Assembly (NCBI GenBank): GCA_944384285.1
Contig: CALWSX010000102.1
Location: 1 to 5,444 of the forward strand
Source: an uncultured Lachnospiraceae bacterium
GTDB lineage: Bacteria > Bacillota > Clostridia > Lachnospirales > Anaerotignaceae
Length of the DNA stretch: 5,444 nucleotides
Direction: 5' to 3'
Under the pieces are notes generated by a model, which was given only the letters and a program-made list of their open reading frames with translations, was not told the origin of the DNA and made no database searches. The stretch's first letter is position 1. Every line of letters begins with the position of its first letter. Below are positions 1 through 5,247 of this stretch, piece by piece. The translations under genes and the position numbers were made by a program.

Positions 1-582
1 CCGGAAGAGCATATTATAAGTAAAGTTGTTTTAAGAAGTATGCGCCAGGCAAGATATATGGCTGAAAATCTTGGACATTTTGGACTTGCGGCAAGGTATT
101 ACTGTCATTTTACATCACCTATAAGACGTTATCCTGACCTTACTATTCACAGAATTATAAAAGAAAATATAAAAACAGGACTTTCTGATAAACGTATAAA
201 ATATCTTAATACTCGTCTTCCGGATACAGCAAACAGAAGCTCTTTCAGAGAAAGAGTTGCCGAAGATGCGGAAAGAAAAGTTGAAGATATGAAAAAAGTT
301 GAGTTTATGAAAGATAAGATAGGAAATGTATATGACGGTATTATATCCGGTGTTACAAACTGGGGAATATATGTTGAACTTCCTAATACTGTAGAAGGTA
401 TGATTTCTATATCTTCCATGGATGATGATTATTATATTTTTGATGAGTCAAAAATGATGTTTGTGGGTGAAAGATTTAAAAAGACATACAGACTTGGTGA
501 TAAAGTTAAGGTTATGGTTGTAAGAGCAAGTAAAGAGCTTATGACTATTGACTTTGCCTTTGTTGATGATGACGAAGAATAA
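1..582 (+). CDS. rnr: Ribonuclease R, C-terminal part (5' end outside window)
   Basis: RNase R is a processive 3'-5' exoribonuclease that degrades structured RNA in the cytoplasm and works with tmRNA quality control. The frame is open from base 1, so the gene begins before the window; 193 residues are visible. Residues about 1-60 are the end of the RNB catalytic domain, with the family signature HFTSPIRRYPDL at residues 36-47, whose arginines contact RNA in this family, followed by the conserved IHR. Residues about 108-188 form an S1 RNA-binding domain (GNVYDGIISGVTNWGIYVEL, then NTVEGMISISSM). RNase II also has this layout, but the sequence and the Bacillota context favour RNase R. The protein stops right after the S1 domain with a short acidic tail (VDDDEE) and lacks the lysine-rich tail of the E. 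coli enzyme. The next gene is convergent, so no smpB follows directly, although rnr-smpB is a common order in Bacillota. A terminator begins 9 bp after the stop. Confidence 0.95.
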   Translation, partial: PEEHIISKVVLRSMRQARYMAENLGHFGLAARYYCHFTSPIRRYPDLTIHRIIKENIKTGLSDKRIKYLNTRLPDTANRSSFRERVAEDAERKVEDMKKVEFMKDKIGNVYDGIISGVTNWGIYVELPNTVEGMISISSMDDDYYIFDESKMMFVGERFKKTYRLGDKVKVMVVRASKELMTIDFAFVDDDEE

Positions 583-590
583 AAAATTTA

Positions 591-623
591 GTCCTAAAAC
601 CAACAGGTTTTAGGACTTTTTTT
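591..623. terminator. Bidirectional intrinsic terminator between rnr and decarboxylase
   Basis: A perfect 10-bp stem (GTCCTAAAAC at 591-600, GTTTTAGGAC at 607-616) with a 6-nt loop is followed on the plus strand by seven T (617-623), which is a good terminator for rnr. On the minus strand the same hairpin is followed by TAAATTTTTT, so it probably also ends the convergent decarboxylase transcript. The stop codon of that gene (624-622) overlaps the T tract by two bases. Confidence 0.92.
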
Positions 624-2034
624 AATTTTCAAGTACGGAAATTAAGTTATCTTTTATTCCTATTACTTCTATTTTTGTATCCAAGAATTTATAGATAAGA
701 GATAATATTTCTTCTGTTATTACTTCTCCAGGGCATAAAAGAGGAATTCCCGGAGGATAAGGTGTTACAAAACCACCTGAAATTTTATTAAGTGAGTCTT
801 TAAGATTACATAAAGTCTTTTTTGAAAAATGGGCATCTCTTGGTGAAGAGTAAATTTTAGGTTTTATATTATATTCCTGTTTTAAATCTGTTTCTTTTAT
901 GTTTTCAAAGTCGTTTAGCAAAATATCAAGTTCAAAAAATGCTTTTTCCAAATCAGAAAAATCATTATTGCAAATAGAAGTCATTGCAAGAGCGTGTTTA
1001 AGTCCGCACATTTCAAGTTCTATATTATATTTTTTGTTTAAAAATTCCTTTATGAAATCCCCTGGAACATTTTTGTTTTTTGAATATATTAATATTTTGC
1101 CTATATCGAAATCATAAATCCCATAACAACCTAAAAAATCTTTATATTCCAAAGAAATATTTTTAAGCTTAAGACAGTTTTGTCTTAATTTTTTTAGGTT
1201 TTCATAATACTTAAAAAAGAGTTCTTCTCCTTTTTCATCAATTATTTTTCTGCAATTATCTATTGATGACATAAGTATATAAGAAGGACTTGTACTTTGC
1301 ATCATATTGATATTGCTTTTTAATGCGGCAGGGTCTACTCTGTCAGAGTTAATATGTATAACGGCTGTTTGGGTCATGGAAGGCAGTGTCTTGTGGAGAC
1401 TTTGTATTACTATATCGGCGCCTTGTGAATTTGCGGATTTAGGAAAATATTTTGAAAAACCAAAATGAGCACCGTGGGCTTCGTCCACAATTAAAATTTT
1501 GTTGTGATTATGCACTATTTGCGCAATTTTTTCTATATCGCTTGTAAAGCCTTCATAAGTAGGACTTACTATAAATACTGCTTTGGCGTCCGGACATTTT
1601 TCTATAGCTTCTTTTATATTTTCTGGAGTAATTCCCCCTTGAATATTTAAGCCCGGTATAGTTTTTGGGTATACATAGTAAGGAACGGCGCCTGAAAAAA
1701 TAAGTCCTGTGTACAGACTTTTGTGTGCATTTCTTGCACATATAATTTTTTCGCCCTGGCTTACAACAGTTAAAATTGCAGATGCAATACCTGAGCTTGA
1801 ACCATTTATAAGGAAAAAGCTCTTTTTTGTTTTAAATGTTTTTGAGAGTAAATCTTCTGATTCTTTAAGTATGCCCTCGGGATTTTGGAGGTTGTCAAAA
1901 CCGTCAATTTCTGTAATATCGTATTTTAATGGGTCTTTTAAAAAAGAAAAACCATTTCCAAATTTATGCCCCGGCATATGATATGGTTTTTTTGGATTTT
2001 CTCCGTAAGATTTAAGTTTATCGTAAATAGACAT
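622..2034 (-). CDS. Orn/Lys/Arg decarboxylase family, short form (PLP-dependent, fold type I)
   Basis: The predicted cytoplasmic enzyme is a PLP-dependent amino-acid decarboxylase of the Orn/Lys/Arg family, likely feeding polyamine synthesis (agmatine, cadaverine or putrescine). In the 470-residue protein I see YHMPGHK (18-24), DITEIDGFDNL (39-49), the cofactor-binding loop NGSSSG (77-82), ARNAHKS (100-106), SPTYEG (157-162), VDEAHGAH (183-190) and the PLP-lysine motif SLHKTLPSMTQ with Lys215. The C-terminal domain carries PYPPGIPLLCPGE (425-437). The length matches the short Gram-positive type (B. subtilis SpeA, YaaO), which lacks the N-terminal wing domain of the roughly 700-residue E. coli inducible enzymes. 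All key residues are intact. The start at 2034 has GGAGG six bases upstream; an in-frame ATG at 2064 has no such site. A DUF3788 gene lies 41 bp upstream on the same strand and is probably co-transcribed. The substrate cannot be told from sequence alone, so no symbol is given. The tmk/holB neighbours often seen with yaaO are absent here. Confidence 0.9.
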   Translation of the reverse strand: MSIYDKLKSYGENPKKPYHMPGHKFGNGFSFLKDPLKYDITEIDGFDNLQNPEGILKESEDLLSKTFKTKKSFFLINGSSSGIASAILTVVSQGEKIICARNAHKSLYTGLIFSGAVPYYVYPKTIPGLNIQGGITPENIKEAIEKCPDAKAVFIVSPTYEGFTSDIEKIAQIVHNHNKILIVDEAHGAHFGFSKYFPKSANSQGADIVIQSLHKTLPSMTQTAVIHINSDRVDPAALKSNINMMQSTSPSYILMSSIDNCRKIIDEKGEELFFKYYENLKKLRQNCLKLKNISLEYKDFLGCYGIYDFDIGKILIYSKNKNVPGDFIKEFLNKKYNIELEMCGLKHALAMTSICNNDFSDLEKAFFELDILLNDFENIKETDLKQEYNIKPKIYSSPRDAHFSKKTLCNLKDSLNKISGGFVTPYPPGIPLLCPGEVITEEILSLIYKFLDTKIEVIGIKDNLISVLEN

Positions 2035-2040
2035 AGTATG

Positions 2041-2045
2041 CCTCC
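2041..2045 (-). promoter_or_regulatory. Shine-Dalgarno GGAGG that sets the decarboxylase start
   Basis: The minus strand reads GGAGG, then CATACT, then ATG (2034-2032), giving a 6-nt spacer. The alternative in-frame ATG at 2064 is preceded by an AT-rich stretch with no purine-rich site, and its ten extra residues (MKNKILRRHT) precede a typical family N-terminus (MSIYDKLKSYG). The shorter protein is therefore preferred. Confidence 0.88.
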
Positions 2046-2075
2046 GTAAGATTTTATTTTTCATTAATTGATTTA

Positions 2076-2489
2076 TTATTTTCTGTTTGGTTTCCTTTTA
2101 ATTCTCAATAATTTCATAAAATCATCAAACAAAGAAGTGTCTTTTGGCTCAAACATTATCCATTTCCCATCATGATAAGTTTGAGCTTCGTCATAGATTT
2201 TTTGAATTTCCTTTGAGTAATCTTCTCTATCATTTTCAAATTTTAAACGTTCGTCTTTTCCTAAGATAATCATAAATCCTATACAGTTTTCTCTTGCATA
2301 TAATGCACATAGAGTTTTACCACCTCTACGGTATTTATATTCGTATGTCCATGCTTTACCGCCTTTATTCCATAGACATTCCATGTCATATTTTTCATTA
2401 ATCAGAGTGCATAATTTATTCCATATCTCATATAAAGATTTTCCAACTAAAGTTGTCATTTGTTCTTCATTAGGTATTATATCAAGCAT
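2076..2489 (-). CDS. DUF3788 family protein
   Basis: This is a small soluble protein of 137 residues with no signal peptide or membrane segment. I recognise it as DUF3788 by the central block LWNKGGKAWTYEYKYRRGGKTLCALYARENCIGFMIILGKDER (residues about 39-81), rich in conserved aromatic and basic residues. This family has no established biochemical role that I know of, and the length is normal for it. The N-terminus (MLDIIPNEEQ) and a Trp-Met-Phe segment near residue 110 also look intact, and the C-terminus is strongly basic (RIKRKPNRK). The start is well supported: AGGAGG (2500-2495) lies five bases upstream of the ATG. It is the first gene of a probable two-gene unit with the decarboxylase. 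These proteins are often found as stand-alone genes, so co-transcription need not mean a shared function. The family call rests on motif recall, not a search. Confidence 0.8.
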   Translation of the reverse strand: MLDIIPNEEQMTTLVGKSLYEIWNKLCTLINEKYDMECLWNKGGKAWTYEYKYRRGGKTLCALYARENCIGFMIILGKDERLKFENDREDYSKEIQKIYDEAQTYHDGKWIMFEPKDTSLFDDFMKLLRIKRKPNRK

Positions 2490-2525
2490 GATAACCTCCT
2501 CTATAAGTTATGGTTTATTGTTTAT

Positions 2526-2563
2526 AAAAAAAACTTAACAAGGAAAAGCCTTCAAGTGGTTAA
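2526..2563 (-). terminator. Possible attenuator hairpin in the DUF3788-decarboxylase leader
   Basis: On the minus strand TTAAC (2563-2559) can pair with GTTAA (2539-2535), and inside it AAGG (2552-2549) with CCTT (2543-2540), around a CTTTT loop, with a six-base bulge on the 5' side. One base later comes a run of eight T (2533-2526). The shape and orientation are those of a weak intrinsic terminator placed 37 bp before the DUF3788 start codon, inside the expected transcript. It could attenuate the operon, or be chance structure in AT-rich DNA. The stem is short and AU-rich, so confidence is low. Confidence 0.35.
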
Positions 2564-2642
2564 AAATTCAAAAGAGCTTTTATTTCGAATAATTTTTACA
2601 ATATAAGACTTTTCAGATTACAAAAGAAAATACTTTTTTATA

Positions 2643-2672
2643 ATTATAAAATAAAAACTTATAAAAGTCCAA
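2643..2672 (-). promoter_or_regulatory. Candidate sigma-A-type promoter for the DUF3788-decarboxylase unit
   Basis: The minus strand carries a perfect TATAAT (2648-2643) with TTGGAC (2672-2667) as the -35 box, separated by 18 bp. The -35 matches only the TTG of the consensus. Transcription would begin near 2636 and give a leader of about 147 nt that includes both hairpins described for this region. Other TATAAT-like sites exist in such AT-rich DNA, so this is a best candidate only. Confidence 0.38.
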
Positions 2673-2677
2673 AATAT

Positions 2678-2683
2678 TATAAT
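2678..2683 (+). promoter_or_regulatory. Candidate -10 box for the YkvI-family gene
   Basis: A perfect TATAAT lies 45 bp ahead of the start codon, which would give a leader of about 38 nt. I see no convincing -35 hexamer at 16-18 bp spacing, and a second TATAAT at 2639-2644 is an alternative. The box overlaps the -35 region of the opposite promoter candidate, so the two promoters may interfere with each other. Confidence 0.28.
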
Positions 2684-2711
2684 AAGAACATTTTAAGTTT
2701 CATAACCTGTT

Positions 2712-2727
2712 AAAAAAGGGGTTTTTT
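2712..2727 (+). promoter_or_regulatory. Ribosome binding site of the YkvI-family gene within A6-GGGG-T6
   Basis: The only purine-rich site before the ATG at 2728 is AAAAAAGGGG, with GGGG at 2718-2721 and a 6-nt spacer of pure T. This is weaker than the GGAGG-type sites of the other genes here. The A6 and T6 runs are exact complements flanking GGGG, so the binding site would sit in the loop of a small AU hairpin directly against the start codon. Confidence 0.6.
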
Positions 2728-3774
2728 ATGAATATATTTAAGCTTGCGTTTTTATATGTTGGGCTTGTTATAGGAGCGGGTTTTGCATCGGGACGAGAAG
2801 TTCTTACATATTTTGTATCTTATGAAAAATTTGGAATAGTTGGCATTATATTTGCTGGAATACTTTTTTGTATAACCGGTGTAAAATCGCTTTTAATAGC
2901 TTTGGAAAAAGATATAAATTCATATGGAGATTTTTTAAAAAAGGGGTTTAAAAATCTGGCTCCGTTTTTGGAAATAGTAACAGGACTTTTTTTAATGGCT
3001 GTGTACTCTTCTATGATATCATCTTTTGGAGCAGTTTTTTTTGAGTCGTTTGGGATTAAAAGTGTTTATGGCGCACTTTTGGGGAGTTTATTATGCGGAC
3101 TGGTTTTTGTTTTTGGGAAAGATGGAATACTTGTTATAAATTCAATTTTAACACCGTTTATAATTGTATTTTTGATATTTATAATATTTGTCTATGGTAT
3201 AAAAAACATTTCTGTATTCCAAAGCTTCGGAAAAGGAAGCTTATTTTTAAATACATATCTTTATGATTTTAATTTGTTTTTAAAAGCTATGTTTTCTGCT
3301 TTTGTGTATGTTTCTTATAACTGTGTAACAGCTGTTTCTGTTCTTATTTCTATGAAAGAAGTTGTAAAAAATAAATTTTGTGCGATTGTATCCGGAATTT
3401 TAGGCGGAGTTTTACTTTTAATAATAGGCTTTTTGATGACAAATATGCTAATGGGAGACAGTACACTTTTAAATTATGATTTGCCATTTTTGTATGCAAT
3501 AAAAGATGAATCTCAAATTGTGCTTATTATGTATAAAATTGCCTTAATTTTTGCTATTATTACAACGGCTTTGGGGAATGGCTACGCAAGTATGTTGTGG
3601 CTTTCTGAAAATATTTTTAAAAATATACGTCTGTCAATGATTTTTGTTGTTGTATTTGGATTTTTAACCTCATTTATAGGTTTTTCATCTTTTGTATCAA
3701 AAGTCTACTTTGTTTTTGGAATTTTAGGCGGAGTTTTGGTTTTGGGGCTTATTTTAAACAAAACTTCAAAATAG
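2728..3774 (+). CDS. YkvI-family membrane protein (COG3949-type, transporter-like)
   Basis: This is an integral inner-membrane protein of 348 residues with about ten hydrophobic segments (roughly 3-25, 35-58, 77-104, 113-130, 134-158, 186-209, 217-241, 264-286, 302-320 and 323-343). The first contains the glycine-rich GAGFASGRE (16-24), resembling the broken first helix of APC/LeuT-fold transporters and typical of the uncharacterised YkvI family. That fold suggests sodium- or proton-coupled uptake of a small molecule, but no substrate is established and none is suggested by sequence or neighbours. No signal peptide is expected; the first segment acts as anchor. The start at 2728 is the natural family N-terminus. 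The coding strand is very T-rich, as expected for a hydrophobic protein in an AT-rich genome, so it is not evidence of transfer. The gene stands alone, divergent from the DUF3788-decarboxylase unit and convergent with the uracil permease. A GILGGVL block occurs twice (223-229 and 331-337), encoded by an identical 20-bp sequence. Confidence 0.82.
   Translation: MNIFKLAFLYVGLVIGAGFASGREVLTYFVSYEKFGIVGIIFAGILFCITGVKSLLIALEKDINSYGDFLKKGFKNLAPFLEIVTGLFLMAVYSSMISSFGAVFFESFGIKSVYGALLGSLLCGLVFVFGKDGILVINSILTPFIIVFLIFIIFVYGIKNISVFQSFGKGSLFLNTYLYDFNLFLKAMFSAFVYVSYNCVTAVSVLISMKEVVKNKFCAIVSGILGGVLLLIIGFLMTNMLMGDSTLLNYDLPFLYAIKDESQIVLIMYKIALIFAIITTALGNGYASMLWLSENIFKNIRLSMIFVVVFGFLTSFIGFSSFVSKVYFVFGILGGVLVLGLILNKTSK
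3394..3737 (+). repeat. Pair of exact 20-bp direct repeats inside the YkvI-family gene
   Basis: The same 20 bases occur at 3394-3413 and 3718-3737, 324 bp (108 codons) apart and in the same reading frame; both encode GILGGVL at the start of a hydrophobic stretch. The sequence is intragenic, with no sign of a mobile element. It may reflect common codon choices for a Gly-Ile/Leu-rich helix motif. Confidence 0.8.
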
Positions 3775-3798
3775 ATTTCTAATATAAAAAAATATTAA

Positions 3799-3825
3799 AA
3801 AAGAGATGCCTTTGGCATCTCTTTT
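3799..3825. terminator. Intrinsic terminator between convergent YkvI-family and uraA genes
   Basis: A perfect 12-bp stem (AAAAGAGATGCC at 3799-3810, GGCATCTCTTTT at 3814-3825) has a TTT loop. Read on the minus strand it is followed by TTAATATTTTTTT, so it is a strong terminator six bases beyond the uraA stop. On the plus strand only the four T of the stem itself precede CAAG, so it ends the YkvI transcript less classically, 24 bp after that stop. Confidence 0.9.
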
Positions 3826-3831
3826 CAAGTA

Positions 3832-5079
3832 TTATTCATTTGTTAAATGATATTTATCAAAAATGTAGAATAAAAGGCTTAAAATCATGCCTACAAGGCA
3901 AGCAAGAACCATACCTTTAAGTTCTATAGCACCGATTTTAAGAGTTATTCCGGAAAGACCTGTTACAAATATTACAGAAGTTAAAGCAATATTTTTTGAT
4001 TTGCCGAAATCAACCTGTCTGTCAACAAGAATTCTGATACCAGAAGCGCCAATCATACCGTAGAGGAGGAAAGATATGCCGCCTAAAACAGCACCAGGAA
4101 TTGTGTTAATAAGAGTTGAAATTTTACCGATAAATGAGAATATAATTGAGAAAATAGCGGCACCTGCGATAACTCTAACGCTGTAAACTTTTGTCATAGC
4201 CATAACGCCGATATTTTCACCATATGTAGTTGTAGGTACAGAACCTATAAGACCTGAAAGCATAGTTGAGAAGTTGTCCGCAAAGATAGAGCGGTGAAGA
4301 CCTGGGTCTTTTATAAGGTCTTTTCCTACAATTTCACTTGTAACTATCTGATGACCTATGTGTTCAGATGTAATAACAAGGAGTACAGGAAGTACCATTA
4401 AAATAGCTTCTGCTTTAAATTTAGGGAGCTGGAAAGCTGGAAGAGTAAAAATCTGAGCCTGTCTTACCGGTTCAAAATCAAGTAAACCAAAGAAATATGA
4501 GGCGATATAACCTACTATAATAGCAATAAGAACGGGAATAACTGCGAAAAATTTTCTAAAGAGAACTGAACCGAAAACGGCTGTTAAGAGAGTGATCAAG
4601 AAGACAATAACGTTTGCAGGAACTATATTGTCACCTAAAAGACCTGCATTACTAGCAGCAGTAGATGCGAGCTCGAGACCTATAAGAGCAACAACAGGAC
4701 CCATAGCTGCAGGAGGAAGTACAACATCAATCCATTTTGTACCAAATTTATAAATTATGAAAGCAAGAATACAACCAATAAAACCAACAACAACAAATCC
4801 GCCTTGTAAATACTGATATCCATACTGTTGTATAACTAATGCGCCAGGAGCAAGGAAAGCGAAACTTGAACCTAAGTAAGCCGGAGCTTTTCCTTTAGTT
4901 ATAAGTATAAATAAAAGTGTACCGATACCGTTCATAAATAATACGATACCTGCGTCAATTCCGAATAATACAGGAACTAAAACAGAAGCCCCAAACATAG
5001 CAAACATATGCTGAATACTTAACGGAATGAGCATTTTCATAGGTACTTTGTCAGTAATTTGAATAATTTTCCTTTCCAT
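3832..5079 (-). CDS. uraA: Uracil permease, NCS2/SLC23 family (UraA/PyrP-like)
   Basis: This membrane transporter takes up uracil, by proton symport in the characterised E. coli UraA, for pyrimidine salvage. The 415-residue protein is close to the usual 420-430 and should have the 14 membrane segments of the family. Conserved pieces are QHMFAMFGASVLVP (23-36), GIGTLLF and the K-APAYLGSSFAF block with Phe73, SEHIGHQ (238-244), and PTTTYGENIG (282-291). His24, Phe73, Glu239, His243 and Glu288 line up with UraA His24, Phe73, Glu241, His245 and Glu290, the substrate- and proton-handling residues, so the binding site looks intact and uracil is the favoured substrate over xanthine or urate. The ATG at 5079 is chosen because GAGGTGAT lies seven bases upstream; a GTG four codons earlier is part of that site. 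The gene is single, with its own promoter and terminator. The predicted leader of about 29 nt is too short for a PyrR attenuator like the one before B. subtilis pyrP, so control would have to be at initiation. Confidence 0.93.
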   Translation of the reverse strand: MERKIIQITDKVPMKMLIPLSIQHMFAMFGASVLVPVLFGIDAGIVLFMNGIGTLLFILITKGKAPAYLGSSFAFLAPGALVIQQYGYQYLQGGFVVVGFIGCILAFIIYKFGTKWIDVVLPPAAMGPVVALIGLELASTAASNAGLLGDNIVPANVIVFLITLLTAVFGSVLFRKFFAVIPVLIAIIVGYIASYFFGLLDFEPVRQAQIFTLPAFQLPKFKAEAILMVLPVLLVITSEHIGHQIVTSEIVGKDLIKDPGLHRSIFADNFSTMLSGLIGSVPTTTYGENIGVMAMTKVYSVRVIAGAAIFSIIFSFIGKISTLINTIPGAVLGGISFLLYGMIGASGIRILVDRQVDFGKSKNIALTSVIFVTGLSGITLKIGAIELKGMVLACLVGMILSLLFYIFDKYHLTNE

Positions 5080-5086
5080 TTTTAAA

Positions 5087-5094
5087 ATCACCTC
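5087..5094 (-). promoter_or_regulatory. Shine-Dalgarno GAGGTGAT that sets the uraA start
   Basis: The minus strand reads GAGGTGAT, seven bases, then ATG (5079-5077). The match to the 16S anti-Shine-Dalgarno sequence is eight bases. The in-frame GTG at 5091-5089 lies within this site and cannot use it, so it is rejected as the start. Confidence 0.9.
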
Positions 5095-5114
5095 ATCTTA
5101 TTTAAAATCGTCAT

Positions 5115-5143
5115 ATTATCTCACAAGAATTGACATTTTGCAA
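5115..5143 (-). promoter_or_regulatory. Sigma-A-type promoter of uraA
   Basis: The minus strand has TTGCAA (5143-5138, 4 of 6 to consensus), a 17-bp spacer and GATAAT (5120-5115, 5 of 6). Transcription should start near 5108. Just upstream is a run of A/T tracts (about 5148-5180), fitting an UP element. The spacer contains TGTCAA, so TTG-N8-CAA forms a short dyad over the -35 region that might be an operator, though this is weak. Confidence 0.7.
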
Positions 5144-5162
5144 TACCTGTTTTTAAAAAAAA

Positions 5163-5180
5163 TAAAAAAATATTTTTTTA
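5163..5180. repeat. Perfect 18-bp A/T palindrome upstream of the uraA promoter
   Basis: The sequence is T, A7, TA, T7, A and is its own reverse complement. It lies between the obg terminator and the uraA -35 box. Phased A/T tracts here could bend DNA or act as an UP element; it could also be chance in a very AT-rich spacer. Confidence 0.6.
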
Positions 5181-5215
5181 ATACATTATTTTAATCATTT
5201 TGTTTTTTAAACAAC

Positions 5216-5238
5216 AAAAAACCCTCAAAATGAGGGTT
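5216..5238 (-). terminator. Intrinsic terminator downstream of obg
   Basis: On the minus strand AACCCTCA (5238-5231) pairs with TGAGGGTT (5227-5220) around a 3-nt loop, an 8-bp stem, followed by four more T (5219-5216) to give a six-T run, then GTTGTTT. It lies 9 bp past the obg stop and separates obg from the uraA promoter. Confidence 0.88.
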
Positions 5239-5247
5239 AATAAAAAT

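Larger units (their letters stand above)
2490..2727. other. Divergent AT-rich intergenic region, 238 bp
   Basis: This region separates the leftward DUF3788-decarboxylase unit from the rightward YkvI-family gene and must hold both promoters. I see no RNA gene and no credible small ORF: the longest open stretch with a plausible start codes for only about 16 residues. It contains candidate -10 boxes in both directions between 2639 and 2683, two AU-rich hairpins (2535-2563 and 2561-2598) in the probable leader of the leftward unit, and a separated GACTTTT/AAAAGTC inverted repeat (2607-2613, 2663-2669). Confidence 0.7.

Noticed and set aside
147..419. Minus-strand open frame of 90 codons
   Set aside because: It lies wholly antisense to the S1 and RNB coding sequence of rnr, has no recognisable motif, and the sense frame is clearly the real one.
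899..1117. Plus-strand open frame of 72 codons within the decarboxylase
   Set aside because: It is antisense to a well-conserved enzyme, and its composition (Ser, Lys and Phe-rich) is typical of a shadow frame.
1553..1981. Short open frames on both strands overlapping the decarboxylase (1553-1741 minus, 1709-1981 plus)
   Set aside because: They overlap the catalytic-domain coding region in other frames and show no family resemblance or ribosome binding site.
2035..2064. Longer decarboxylase start at 2064
   Set aside because: It has no Shine-Dalgarno sequence, and the ten extra codons contain the strong GGAGG of the downstream start.
5080..5091. GTG start for the uracil permease at 5091
   Set aside because: The GTG is part of the GAGGTGAT ribosome binding site that serves the ATG at 5079.
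5130..5135. Perfect TTGACA on the plus strand
   Set aside because: There is no -10 box at 16-18 bp and no plus-strand gene downstream; it is more likely incidental to the minus-strand uraA promoter spacer.
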